36,799 bases of DNA from CAZABG01 sp964483465. Its GTDB lineage: Bacteria > Chlamydiota > Chlamydiia > Chlamydiales > Parachlamydiaceae. Within the stretch, counting starts at the first letter, position 1, and every line of letters starts with the position of its first letter. A program made the position numbers and the translations under genes. The notes beneath the pieces are model-generated. The model did not search any database. It had not been told where the DNA came from and saw nothing but the letters and a program-made list of their open reading frames with translations. This document shows positions 1 through 8,632 of this stretch, piece by piece. The DNA is taken from NCBI GenBank assembly GCA_964483465.1, contig CAZABG010000016.1:1-36799 (forward strand), given 5' to 3'.

Positions 1-795
1 ACCAACTATCTCTCGCCTTTAAACGAAATCGAAGATATTCAGTCGTTTATAAACTTTGTCGATCAAAGCGACGAAGAGCGGTTTGCCCAATATGTCGAGA
101 TTTTAAGCGAGGCGACAGTCGATAGCTCGGCATCTGAAATGATCGGGCGTCTCGATCAGGTTATCACCTTTCTCATCGATCATCTCGATCCTACTTTATA
201 TTCTGAACAAATTCATGAGCTGCAAAAACTGCTAAAAGCAAGTCCCTTCCTGCGTTCGATCCAAGTCAAGACGGGCCTCTATAAAATCATCTCCTTTATC
301 CTCGAGCAAATAAAATCGGTAAGCCCCATGGAGCTTGAAGATTGGCTGCCTGAATATGACGAATTTGAGAAACCTGAAGAATTCATCCACCTTATTCGCC
401 TGGCTCTTCTTTATCAGCGAATCGACATGGTGTTAAAAGACCCTACAAGCGAAAGCTTGCTCGAGGAAATGATCGCTGAACTTTTAACGTATGAAGATTT
501 TAACAAAGCGCTCAAAACCGCGAACAAAATCAAAAACACGGCCATCCGAAATAAAGTTTTAGACCGCATATCAAACACCCTTGCGCGCCCTGAAAATATA
601 AAGCGTGCCCACAACTATTTAAAAGATGTGGATCTTACCAATCAGCTTTATCTCTCCCATAAAATGACGCAAGAGCTATGCGATGGGGAATTTTTCGACG
701 AGGCGAAGGAATTTATAGAAAGGCTCAACAAGAAAGGCCTCAATACCGATAAGCTCTCTCACAACCTTGCGAAAGCGCTTCTTGAAAAAAACTAG
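1..795 (+). CDS. 5'-truncated helical hypothetical protein
   Basis: The reading frame is open from the first base of the window and ends at TAG 793-795, so about 264 residues of a longer protein are visible; the first in-frame ATG at 139 need not be the start. The visible part is rich in Leu, Glu, Lys and Ile, with no signal peptide or membrane segment. It looks all-helical, with short helical hairpins that suggest a TPR/HEAT-like scaffold (for example the stretch around ALKTANKIKNTAIRNKV). I recognise no catalytic motif and cannot assign a function. A TGAG-rich hairpin element begins 13 bp after the stop and may form its 3' UTR. Confidence 0.75.
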   Translation, partial: TNYLSPLNEIEDIQSFINFVDQSDEERFAQYVEILSEATVDSSASEMIGRLDQVITFLIDHLDPTLYSEQIHELQKLLKASPFLRSIQVKTGLYKIISFILEQIKSVSPMELEDWLPEYDEFEKPEEFIHLIRLALLYQRIDMVLKDPTSESLLEEMIAELLTYEDFNKALKTANKIKNTAIRNKVLDRISNTLARPENIKRAHNYLKDVDLTNQLYLSHKMTQELCDGEFFDEAKEFIERLNKKGLNTDKLSHNLAKALLEKN

Positions 796-808
796 CGTTC
801 ATTTAACC

Positions 809-1141
809 ATGTTTTTTTAACAGTGAGACCAGTGAGAAACAACATGAGATTAATGAGGAGTACGTATTCATACATATAATTTTTGCTAACCTCTCATTTT
901 TCTCTCACCAGTCTCCTAAGTAACAAATTTTCTTCTCTAAAGTCTCCGCGTCTCTGCGCCTCTGCGTTAAATATTTACAAGATAGTTATATCCAGCCATT
1001 CGTGTAGACCAAACAAAAGTTGAATTTTTAACGCAGAGGCGCAGAGACGCGGAGACTTTAGAGAGATACAATTTTAATCTTGTTACAATAATGGTACTGG
1101 ATGGCCGCGGTCATCCTTCTGCTCACTGTTAAAAAAAGCAT
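809..1141 (+). repeat. TGAG hairpin element, copy R1
   Basis: The stretch begins with ATG-T7-AACAGTGAG at 809 and ends with the inverted counterpart CTCACTGTTAAAAAAAGCAT at 1122-1141. Inside the left end are nested TGAG words (AACAGTGAGACCAGTGAG and so on), and 891-917 carries the matching CTCTCA/TCTCACC words. It sits right after the stop codon at 795, in the same orientation relative to that gene as copies R2 and R3. The right half appears to have been split by a second inverted repeat (934-1064). It is non-coding. Confidence 0.75.
934..1064. repeat. 38-bp perfect inverted repeat (GCAGAGGCGCAGAGACGC type)
   Basis: Arms 934-971 and 1027-1064 are perfect reverse complements over 38 bases with a 55-base loop. 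The core word is ACGCAGAGGCGCAGAGACGC. Short outer arms GTAACAA (920-926) and TTGTTAC (1080-1086) extend the dyad. From memory, similar GCAGAGGCGCAGAGACG words recur in intergenic regions of several unrelated environmental bacteria, so this may be a mobile hairpin nested in the TGAG element. Confidence 0.85.
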
Positions 1142-1147
1142 TTAACG

Positions 1148-1903
1148 ATGCTAAAAACATGGCTGTGGCAAAAATTTGAATTCTCACCTAGAATTCACAA
1201 CATGATTTGGTTTCTTTTTATTCCTTTCTTGCTTTTTGGGATTTCGTATGAACAAGTGGCAGACAAGATTTGGAAAAACGAATGCAATCAATCGATTGCA
1301 GGACTAACCACCTGGAAAAAGGGAGAGGATTTCGCCTCGCTCGGCATTGGCCACTTCATCTGGTATCCTGAAAATAAAATCGATCGCTATGAAGAGACAT
1401 TCCCCTCACTTGTTCTTTTTTTAGAAAAAGAGGGCGCATTAGCCCCCGCCTGGACTAAAGGCAGATGCCCCTGGACATCCCGCGATCAGTTCTATGCTGA
1501 GATAAACTCACCTAAAATGGAAGAGTTAAGGGATTATTTGATCGCGACAAAAGGCGCCCAGGTAAAGTATATTGTTGAAAGGCTTGACCGCACAGCGAAA
1601 GACTTCCCGAAAGAGGTTTTGCCTAAGTATGAAGCGTTAAAAAAGGACGATAAGGGCCTTTTCGCCCTAATTGACTATCTAAATTTTAAAGGTTCGGGGC
1701 TGTCAGGGACGGAACGCTATCAAGGCGAAGGCTGGGGCTTAATTCAAGTCTTAAAGGACATGAACGGCATATCTATTGAGGCCTTCATTGAATCGGCCAA
1801 GCATAGGCTTATTTTACGGGTAAAAAATGCCCCTCCCGAACGAAAGGAACAGCAGTGGCTAAAAGGGTGGATTAATCGTGTTGAACGCTATTTAGAGCCT
1901 TAA
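1148..1903 (+). CDS. Secreted lysozyme-like protein
   Basis: The protein has 251 residues from ATG 1148. A second in-frame ATG at 1202 would put a clean signal peptide first (MIWFLFIPFLLFGIS), so the true start may be there; neither has a good ribosome site. The mature part opens with IWKNEC, then GLTTWKKGEDFASLGIGHF. This Glu followed ~25-30 residues later by an IGxGH-like motif resembles the layout of phage T4-type lysozymes (catalytic Glu, then TIGxGH). I recall uncharacterised proteobacterial exported proteins with the same LGIGHFIWYP motif. A periplasmic peptidoglycan-acting role is an inference, interesting for a chlamydia because its peptidoglycan is scarce. It is a lone gene bracketed by the R1 element and the next gene. 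Confidence 0.65.
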   Translation: MLKTWLWQKFEFSPRIHNMIWFLFIPFLLFGISYEQVADKIWKNECNQSIAGLTTWKKGEDFASLGIGHFIWYPENKIDRYEETFPSLVLFLEKEGALAPAWTKGRCPWTSRDQFYAEINSPKMEELRDYLIATKGAQVKYIVERLDRTAKDFPKEVLPKYEALKKDDKGLFALIDYLNFKGSGLSGTERYQGEGWGLIQVLKDMNGISIEAFIESAKHRLILRVKNAPPERKEQQWLKGWINRVERYLEP

Positions 1904-1950
1904 ATATTAAGAAACCGTTAATTTAATCACAAAACACTCTCTTTATCCCT

Positions 1951-1956
1951 TATAAT
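1951..1956 (+). promoter_or_regulatory. TATAAT -10 box 7 nt before a start codon
   Basis: A consensus TATAAT lies at 1951-1956 and the ATG of the next gene at 1964. A transcript starting at the usual 6-8 bases after the -10 box would begin at or just before the ATG, giving a leaderless mRNA. No clear -35 box and no Shine-Dalgarno sequence are visible. Confidence 0.45.
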
Positions 1957-1963
1957 AGTTGCG

Positions 1964-3220
1964 ATGGATCCCATTTCAAAGAACGTTTCAGCCTTTCTAG
2001 ATCTTTGCGGAATTGAAGCGGAAGGCCACCGAAAAATTATATTGATGAAAGTTCAGGAAGCGTTAAGCCATAGCGCGACTGCTACGAAATTTTCAAGACT
2101 TCCCGATATAACTTTTCATGGCGGACCCGTTGCCGATAAAATTTATGGGATAAGCCTTGCCGAAATCCAAAATCTATTTCCCGATGATGAAAAATTAGAG
2201 TTTGATACGATCAATGGAAAACTCATCGTCCCTTCATATTTTAAAGGCCTTCTCGAAAAAGATTTTAGCTCAATGTTTAAAGACCCCGAAAAAGCCGAAA
2301 GGATGAAAGAGCTTACTCTTAAAAACCAATTTCGCAGTATTTCCAAAGAAGCCGCAAATCTCTATCTTGCCACTCGTTTTGGAACGCAGCATTTAGAATC
2401 GATTGAAGAGGTGTCTAAAGAAGTTGTTTTTGAAACGATTTCTAAGGCTTACGCAAATGGCTACATGAATGATTCGATTCTATCTATCGTAAAAGAGACG
2501 ATTCAAAAACTTGACCCTTCAAAAATCTCTGACATAAAATACGTTGTCAATTTAGTTTGCGCCTTAAAAACACGGCTTGAAATAAAGCCCGAAGTTTCGC
2601 AGTTTTTTAAAACAAGCCTTACCCATTCTAAAAAGTATAATTTCTTTGATCGCTTCAAAAAATGGCTGAACCAGTATCTCCCCCATTTCATCAGCCGAGC
2701 GATAAATCTCCTTCCAAAACACGACATTAAAGACTTAATAGAGATTCTATCTCCTATGGGAGATGGAGTTTGGGGCTTTGAATTTCCCTTTGCCCTTCCT
2801 AATGATAAGATAGCCCTATTCGCGCTTGAACCAATAAAAAACAGAATAACCTATTTAGACCTGTCCGAATTCAAAGAATTAAACGAAGCGGAAGTGAACT
2901 TCATAGCCGATTTCAAAAATTTAAGAGAGCTTAAGCTAGATAAAGAGGCCAAGCTCCCTGAAAGTTTTAAAGAGCAGCTTAAAGAGATTACCGTAATCTA
3001 CCCGAAAGTTGAGGAAATGCCGCCTGTCAAAGCGGATTCCCCTGAAAAAGCAAAAGACGAGCCTCCTAAAAAAGAAGAGAACAAGCCGCCTGAAAAATCG
3101 CCTTCAAAAGAGATGCCTAACGCCTGCGCTTCAAAGGACGGCGAGGGTGCTTCGGCTCGTGATGATGCAAAGGAGGAGGCTCCCCAATCCAATTCGGTTC
3201 CTCCTGCAGCTGATGCATAA
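1964..3220 (+). CDS. Hypothetical protein with charged Pro/Lys/Glu-rich tail
   Basis: The product has 418 residues with no signal peptide or membrane span. Residues ~1-280 are helical and unrecognised. Residues ~290-345 carry leucine-rich-repeat-like phrases (YLDLSEFKEL, NLRELKLDKEAKLPESF). Residues ~350-418 form a disordered tail of Pro, Lys, Glu and Ala (for example PPKKEENKPPEKSPSKE). It could be a chlamydia-specific cytosolic or effector-like protein, but I see no secretion signal that would prove this. Its last 104 bp overlap, tail to tail, the 3' end of the DEAD-box gene on the other strand. The start is chosen from the position of the TATAAT box just upstream. Confidence 0.75.
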   Translation: MDPISKNVSAFLDLCGIEAEGHRKIILMKVQEALSHSATATKFSRLPDITFHGGPVADKIYGISLAEIQNLFPDDEKLEFDTINGKLIVPSYFKGLLEKDFSSMFKDPEKAERMKELTLKNQFRSISKEAANLYLATRFGTQHLESIEEVSKEVVFETISKAYANGYMNDSILSIVKETIQKLDPSKISDIKYVVNLVCALKTRLEIKPEVSQFFKTSLTHSKKYNFFDRFKKWLNQYLPHFISRAINLLPKHDIKDLIEILSPMGDGVWGFEFPFALPNDKIALFALEPIKNRITYLDLSEFKELNEAEVNFIADFKNLRELKLDKEAKLPESFKEQLKEITVIYPKVEEMPPVKADSPEKAKDEPPKKEENKPPEKSPSKEMPNACASKDGEGASARDDAKEEAPQSNSVPPAADA

Positions 3221-4301
3221 TCTTCTTTAAGATCCAAAGCTCTCTTTTCGTAACAAGCGTTACGACCGTTCCTTCTCTTCCAATCCTTCCTGTTCTTCCT
3301 GAACGGTGAACAAAAACATCGGGATCATCAGAGAGCTCGTAAATAAAGACGTGCGTCACATTCGAAAAATCGAGTCCGCGCGCCGCAACATCGGTTGCGA
3401 CAAGGAATCTCACTTTGCCGGAACGAAATTTATTTGTGATAATAGAGCGTATATCCTGAGTAAGACCCGCATGAAGATAGTCTACTTGGGGTAGCCGTTT
3501 TTTTAAGGCATGGCATACTTTTTCCACCTGAATACGCGAATGGCAGAATATCATCGCTTGTTTTGGATTCATCTTTTCAAGCAATTCGATTAAGTTTTGA
3601 TCGCGATCGCCATGTTCAAGATAAACAAACTTTCTATCGATATTCGGCGGAGGCGCATCGGCCGGTTTAATCGTTACCGGATCATGCATAAATTGTTTTG
3701 CGATTTTTTGGATCGGCGCCGGCATCGTGGCTGAAAATAAGCAGGTCTGATGCTTTTGCATCAAACAGCCCATGATAAAATCGAGATCATCAATAAAGCC
3801 CATGCTAAGCATCTCGTCCGCTTCATCAAGCACAAGGCTTTTTACATGCGACAAATCAATCGATCTTGAATAAATAAAATCAATTAGCCTGCCGGGCGTT
3901 GAAACAAGCAAATGCACTCCCGCCTGAAGTTTCGCTCTTTGTATGCTCGCATCTTCTCCGCCATACATGGCAAATGTTTTCACGCCTCTCAAGCCGCCAA
4001 TTTTTTGCGCTTCGACGGCATACTGCAAAGCAAGTTCGCGCGTCGGCACAATCACAAGGCCCTGAACATGCGGAACCGTAATATCCGCCTGATCGCAAAG
4101 CGGAATCGCGCAGGCGGCCGTTTTACCCGATCCCGTTTTTGCAAGCGCAATCACATCGCGTCCTTGTAAAACTTGAGGGATAGCTTGCGCCTGAATTTCG
4201 GTGGGCGCTTTGTAGCCGTTTTTTTCTAGAGCGGCAACAATTTCGGGTTTAAGGCCCATTTCTAAAAATGGGGAAGGGGCAGGAGGGGTATCAGTTTCCA
4301 T
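3117..4301 (-). CDS. DEAD-box ATP-dependent RNA helicase
   Basis: The 394-residue protein has the full DEAD-box motif set: Q motif (F..MGL...GYKAPTEIQ), motif I AKTGSGKT near residue 55, Ia PTRELALQ, Ib TPGR, II DEAD, III SAT, V ATDVAARGLD and VI HRSGRTGRIGREG. It ends in a short His/Pro/Arg-rich basic tail (HHHEPKHPRRPLKRRR) that probably binds RNA. This is a two-RecA-domain core of RhlE/DbpA-like length; the subfamily cannot be settled by eye. Such enzymes unwind RNA during ribosome assembly, mRNA turnover or cold adaptation. It follows the TyrP gene by 19 bp on the same strand, and its 3' end overlaps the convergent gene at 3220. Confidence 0.95.
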   Translation of the reverse strand: METDTPPAPSPFLEMGLKPEIVAALEKNGYKAPTEIQAQAIPQVLQGRDVIALAKTGSGKTAACAIPLCDQADITVPHVQGLVIVPTRELALQYAVEAQKIGGLRGVKTFAMYGGEDASIQRAKLQAGVHLLVSTPGRLIDFIYSRSIDLSHVKSLVLDEADEMLSMGFIDDLDFIMGCLMQKHQTCLFSATMPAPIQKIAKQFMHDPVTIKPADAPPPNIDRKFVYLEHGDRDQNLIELLEKMNPKQAMIFCHSRIQVEKVCHALKKRLPQVDYLHAGLTQDIRSIITNKFRSGKVRFLVATDVAARGLDFSNVTHVFIYELSDDPDVFVHRSGRTGRIGREGTVVTLVTKRELWILKKIMHQLQEEPNWIGEPPPLHHHEPKHPRRPLKRRR

Positions 4302-4320
4302 TAATCTCTACTATATAGGG

Positions 4321-5562
4321 TCATAAAATTTCTTGAATCGTGAAAATCGAGGGAAGGATATTTAATTGCATAAGGAGAACGAAAATCACAGTAAAAGCAT
4401 AAAACGATAATATCAAAAAGAGCACCGGTTTACCACCTTTAACCATCTCAATGCCTTTATATCCGAGCTGATAACGTCCAATCCAGACCATTAAACAGGG
4501 TATAATCCCATTCAGGATAGCGTCTCCAAACCCTCCTGAGGCGTCAAGAGCGACAATAAAGGCCCTTTCAAAATAATTGGCAAAAAATAAGGTGGGAACT
4601 GCCACAAGTAAAGCTAAAAGAACCTGGCCAAAGCCGGATTCTTTAATCTTAAGGCCGTCGGATAAAAAGTCGAATAGCCCGAGGGCAATGCCTAAAAACG
4701 AGGTCACCAGGGCAAAAAAAGCAAAATATTCAGCTACAAGGGCTAAATAAGGACCGTGAACATGCGACGATAAAAATTCCGTTGCCGGCTCGCCTTTTAA
4801 TAAAGCGTCAAGAAGGCCCTCTTTACCTTGAACAGGAACAATTCCTAAAATAATCGCCTGCCAGATGATATAAACGAGTAAAGCAAGGCTGGTCCCAAAA
4901 ATAATCGCCTTTCTTAACGCACCCGCGTGCCGCTTTAGATAAGGAGTCAAACTTGGAACCATCGTCTGGAAACTAAAAGAGGTCAAAAGCAAAGGAAGCG
5001 CCATCCAGGCGACAGGCCAATCTCTATGCCTTAGTTGTTCCGGCTTCACCTCATCAATTCCCATGCCGACAAGGCAGAAATAGGCTGCAATCATCGCGAT
5101 AAATAAAACCGCGTTCACGCGCCCTACTATCCTGCTTCCTAAATAAATTACGGAACCAAATAGAAGGACAAATATAACGGTGCCTAATCCCTTGGTGACA
5201 TTAAAGCCGGCACTATAAAGCGAATTCGCAATTTGCACACCGCCGCCGGCTGTATACGCTACAAGCGACGCATAACAAATGAATAAATATAAAACCCAGC
5301 TTACCGCTTTACCAAACGGTCCGAGAAGCCTCGAAGACATAGTAATAACATGAACGCCCTCTTCCATCCATAAGCTGACTTCGAGCAATAAAAGAGCGGT
5401 TAGCGTCATCATCAGCCACGCAAGCAGCATAACGGCAAGCGAAGGGAAAAACCCTGCAAGCCCTGTCGCTACAGGAAGCGCGAGCATTCCGCCGCCGATG
5501 CATGTGCCTGCCACTAAAAAAATCGCCGAAAGCAAAGTAAAAAAGGAAATCCGCTGATACAT
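4321..5562 (-). CDS. tyrP: Aromatic amino acid (Tyr/Trp) permease, TyrP-like
   Basis: An inner-membrane carrier of the hydroxy/aromatic amino acid permease family, about 413 residues from ATG 5562 (a GTG at 5586 would add eight residues). The first helix carries the family's glycine motif GTCIGGGMLALP, followed by roughly ten more hydrophobic segments, which fits the usual 11 spans. The family imports tyrosine or tryptophan by proton symport. Chlamydiae cannot make all aromatic amino acids and typically keep TyrP; substrate choice here is inference. A TATAGT box lies 9 bp before the ATG, and an R2 hairpin element separates it from the upstream M24 gene. The DEAD-box gene follows 19 bp downstream and may be co-transcribed. 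Confidence 0.9.
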   Translation of the reverse strand: MYQRISFFTLLSAIFLVAGTCIGGGMLALPVATGLAGFFPSLAVMLLAWLMMTLTALLLLEVSLWMEEGVHVITMSSRLLGPFGKAVSWVLYLFICYASLVAYTAGGGVQIANSLYSAGFNVTKGLGTVIFVLLFGSVIYLGSRIVGRVNAVLFIAMIAAYFCLVGMGIDEVKPEQLRHRDWPVAWMALPLLLTSFSFQTMVPSLTPYLKRHAGALRKAIIFGTSLALLVYIIWQAIILGIVPVQGKEGLLDALLKGEPATEFLSSHVHGPYLALVAEYFAFFALVTSFLGIALGLFDFLSDGLKIKESGFGQVLLALLVAVPTLFFANYFERAFIVALDASGGFGDAILNGIIPCLMVWIGRYQLGYKGIEMVKGGKPVLFLILSFYAFTVIFVLLMQLNILPSIFTIQEIL

Positions 5563-5625
5563 AAATTCCGTACTATACTGAATCACGCATTTTTACCACA
5601 GTTCTTGGAGAACGTTCGGTTTTAA

Positions 5626-5849
5626 GCTATTTTTTTTCAACAGTGAGACCAGTGAGATCATTGAGAAGCTGCATGAGAGATGTGAGAGGTTTGGGAGGTC
5701 TCTCAAACTTTTATAATATTAATTGGATCAGAGTAACACCCAACCTCTCACTTTTCTCATGTTGCTTCTCACGGGACTCACTTTTGAAAAAAAGCTAGAG
5801 AATACACGCCACTTACTGTTGAAAAAAAGCTAGATAATACACGCAACTT
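5626..5849 (-). repeat. TGAG hairpin element, copy R2
   Basis: Read on the minus strand, this sits immediately after the stop of the M24 peptidase gene (5848-5850). It starts with a 35-bp tandem duplication ending in TAGCTTTTTTTCAA (repeats begin at 5784 and 5819 on the plus strand), followed by nested TGAG words and an inverted counterpart near 5626-5680. The two halves (about 5626-5690 and 5740-5798) are complementary with AT-rich DNA between. Orientation relative to the upstream gene matches R1 and R3. It could act as a terminator or mRNA 3'-end hairpin for the M24 operon. Confidence 0.8.
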
Positions 5850-7002
5850 ACCGGATGCAGACGATCTCTTCTTGCCGTCCGCCTGTGATCCTCACATGCC
5901 CGTTTGGATCAAGATACAAATCAAGTTCGAGGCGTACCCCAAACTTGTTCGGCAAATAGATGCCCGGCTCTATCGAGCAAAGAGATCCCGGAAGGAGCTG
6001 CCTTCTTTCGTCGGTTTCAAGGCTATCGTTATGAGCGCCGGGACCATGGGTGGTTTCATGAATGTTGTGTCCGAGACGATGGCAAAAGAAAGGGCCGTAA
6101 CCTGATTCTTCTATGACTTCTCGAGCGGCTCTATCGACCGCTCGACCTTCTATTGGCTCTTTGCCGTATCTTTTCTCGACATAAGCAATAGCCTTATCGC
6201 GCGCTTTTTTTACGACATCAAAAACTTTCTGAATTTCCGCGGAAGGCTCTCTTCCTGCAAATCCCACACGGGTAATGTCTGCGATAATTGAATGAGGCTT
6301 ATCTATTTTTCCCCAAAGATCGATTAAGATGAAGTCGCCTTCGCGAATGACAACATGCTCCGACTTATAATGAGGTAAAGAAGAGTTTGCGTTGATAGCA
6401 ACTTCAGGCTCCCCTTCCGTCAACATATTGTCTTCTTTTAGTAAATCCAGAATAAAGTTGCACGCTTGCCTCTCGGTCACTTTTCCTAACTGGGAAAAGA
6501 TAAACTCCCATGTATCTGCGACAATGCGATCAAGATTATTCGCCGCTTTCAAATGCGATTCAAATTGATCAGGGCTAAGAAGGCAGGTAACCGCCTGATA
6601 TAAATCTCCTGAAGAAACGACTTCCGCCCCAAACGAACGGATAAGCTCAATGGTTCCCGCATCCACTTTAGAAACTTCGGGGACAGCGGCATTTGGCGAA
6701 TATTCCATCGCGATTTTTTTACCTTGGACAAGCGCCTTTAATTTACTTTTCAACTCTTCATAAGAGTTAAAAATATCGGTTCTGCCCGGATGGGTTTTTA
6801 AAGGATTTTCTACGGCCGAGACCAATTTTAAGGGTTCGCCCTCTTTAGGAATCCAGTAAAAGAAGCGCCTTGTCAAATGTGCGGAAGGATCAATCTGTAA
6901 AAAATGGATCGCAAGAGGATTTAGTCGCTTAAAATCGTATAAAAGCCAGCCGTCGATATTCAGTTTCTTTAGCCATTTTTGCGCTTCGCTTATCTTAATC
7001 AT
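5848..7002 (-). CDS. M24-family metallopeptidase (Xaa-Pro aminopeptidase-like)
   Basis: The 384-residue protein has an N-terminal creatinase-like domain (~1-150) and a C-terminal pita-bread domain. All five expected metal ligands are visible: D228 (LIDLWGK), D242 (ADITR), H312 (RLGHNIH), E345 (SIEPGIYL) and E359 (RLELD). The second helper His lies in HETTHGPG. This family releases N-terminal residues ahead of proline using two metal ions; true Xaa-Pro specificity is not provable from sequence. It is the last gene of the MYG1-HIT-isochorismatase-HEAT-M24 chain; its ATG overlaps the stop of the HEAT gene by 8 bp. The stop lies inside the duplicated tail of the R2 element. Confidence 0.9.
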   Translation of the reverse strand: MIKISEAQKWLKKLNIDGWLLYDFKRLNPLAIHFLQIDPSAHLTRRFFYWIPKEGEPLKLVSAVENPLKTHPGRTDIFNSYEELKSKLKALVQGKKIAMEYSPNAAVPEVSKVDAGTIELIRSFGAEVVSSGDLYQAVTCLLSPDQFESHLKAANNLDRIVADTWEFIFSQLGKVTERQACNFILDLLKEDNMLTEGEPEVAINANSSLPHYKSEHVVIREGDFILIDLWGKIDKPHSIIADITRVGFAGREPSAEIQKVFDVVKKARDKAIAYVEKRYGKEPIEGRAVDRAAREVIEESGYGPFFCHRLGHNIHETTHGPGAHNDSLETDERRQLLPGSLCSIEPGIYLPNKFGVRLELDLYLDPNGHVRITGGRQEEIVCIR

Positions 7003-8632
7003 ATAGCGTCTTTAATAGCGCAGCGGAGGCTATAATGCGAATACTTTGATGACTTGCCCCCATTGCTTTTAGCAAAAAGTCTTTTGATCGAGGGTCTTCA
7101 AGCTCGCCTATCGCCGTAATGACAATCTCCTTTTTTTCCATAGGAAGACGATCATAATGGCTTTCAAGAAGGTCTAATACTTTTTCTTCAGGATCCCATT
7201 TTGATAAAATGAGCGCCGCCTGCAGCTGAACATTCGGGTCTGAATCGGTCAAAAGCGATTTCACAATATCAACCGCGTTGTCATCCCCTTCTGTCAAAAT
7301 GAGGGCAAGGGACATCGCCGTAATACCCCAGTTCGGATCTTTAAAGAAATCGCGCGCCGCGTTTGTCGCTTGAGGATATTCTTTGATCGCAAGAAGGTTG
7401 ATCGCCTGAAGACGTAAATCTTTATCCACTACTTCAGGGTAATTAGGAATGGCAGGATCATGCGGCACCCGGCTTTCAGTCAAATAGGGGATCAATCCCG
7501 CTTGCTCTTCCATCCAAAGGGTCTGTTTGCTGCAGCATTGCTTGTAAATCACATCAAGCGCTTGCGAATCTTGAATGGCATAAGCGAAATTGAGCTGGAC
7601 AAAAGGGTCTTTCGAAAGGAAACGAAATTTCTTCGCAAGCTGAACGCCGCGCTCTCCGCTTATGCGTGTCATCCCGGCCGCCTGCCTTTTTTCCTCTTTC
7701 GTCCCCTGCTTCATCACCATTTCAAACCAATCATCGATCGGTAGATGCCCTGTTACAAGTTGATGATAAGCAGACGAAAGCTGCACCGAAAAATCATTAT
7801 CGTTTAGTCCAGACTCTTGATGAGGCGTCTTTAAAAGGCCAAGGCCCTGCCAGGCAGAAGCTCTAACTTCCGCGCGCGGGTCGTGAATAAGCGCAATCAG
7901 AATATCTTCATCTTTCTTGTCTTGGAAAAAAGTAACGACTCTTGCCGCTAAATCGCGTAAAGCCGCCCGATCGGAATTTTTTAAACGCTCAAGTTCCTGC
8001 CGCGGCGACCCTTCATATAAATGGACCAAAGCTTCAACAGCAGAGCCTTTTTCTTCCATCGTGATGTGGCCGGAACTTACAAGGTCTTCAAGATAGGGCT
8101 TTGCGCTTTCGATCTTCATCGTTCCTAGCGCTTTGATTAAGGGAAGGCGCACCATCCACTCTTGCTCTTCTCGAATCCTTTTTAAAACCGCTTGCCTAAG
8201 AGGCTCATCTAAAAACTCTCCCGCCACCTGGGCAGAAATTCCCCTTACGGCCGCGTTTGAATCGTTTAAAAGCCGACTCAATATGAGTACGCCTTTGGCA
8301 TCTTGGCTTACAGCCGCGGCAAGGGCGCTCATAACACGAATCAAAGGCTTTGAGCTTGCCGCCCCTTTTTGAATAATTCCCCAGGCCATCTCTTCCTGGA
8401 TTTCGCGCCTTTCCTCATCGCTTCCCTGCCATTCTGGATAAAGAGCGAGCATCTTCTCTTCTTCTCCATCCCTTGCGTATGCGGTAATCGCCTGGCGAAT
8501 TAATTGAGGCGTATGCGCCTCTTTTGCAAGCGCCTTCTCCGCCACATCGCGCGCTTCGCGCACGTTATGGATGATGAGCTGATTTTCAATGATCGTCTCA
8601 TTAGAAATAAGAGATGCCAGCAGGAATATCAT
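6995..8632 (-). CDS. HEAT-repeat protein
   Basis: The 545-residue protein starts with a short hydrophobic stretch (MIFLLASLIS), too short to be a sure signal peptide. The rest is a chain of ~30-residue helical pairs of the PBS-lyase/HEAT type, seen in phrases such as DSNAAVRGISAQVAGEFL, DPRAEVRASAWQGLGLL and DSDPNVQLQAALILSKW. Such solenoids bind other proteins; no enzymatic motif is visible. It is coupled at both ends: ATGA overlap (8629-8632) with the isochorismatase-like gene before it and an 8-bp overlap with the M24 gene after it. Chlamydiae carry a HEAT-type protein near this conserved cluster, as far as I recall, but the partner is unknown. Confidence 0.85.
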   Translation of the reverse strand: MIFLLASLISNETIIENQLIIHNVREARDVAEKALAKEAHTPQLIRQAITAYARDGEEEKMLALYPEWQGSDEERREIQEEMAWGIIQKGAASSKPLIRVMSALAAAVSQDAKGVLILSRLLNDSNAAVRGISAQVAGEFLDEPLRQAVLKRIREEQEWMVRLPLIKALGTMKIESAKPYLEDLVSSGHITMEEKGSAVEALVHLYEGSPRQELERLKNSDRAALRDLAARVVTFFQDKKDEDILIALIHDPRAEVRASAWQGLGLLKTPHQESGLNDNDFSVQLSSAYHQLVTGHLPIDDWFEMVMKQGTKEEKRQAAGMTRISGERGVQLAKKFRFLSKDPFVQLNFAYAIQDSQALDVIYKQCCSKQTLWMEEQAGLIPYLTESRVPHDPAIPNYPEVVDKDLRLQAINLLAIKEYPQATNAARDFFKDPNWGITAMSLALILTEGDDNAVDIVKSLLTDSDPNVQLQAALILSKWDPEEKVLDLLESHYDRLPMEKKEIVITAIGELEDPRSKDFLLKAMGASHQSIRIIASAALLKTLYD

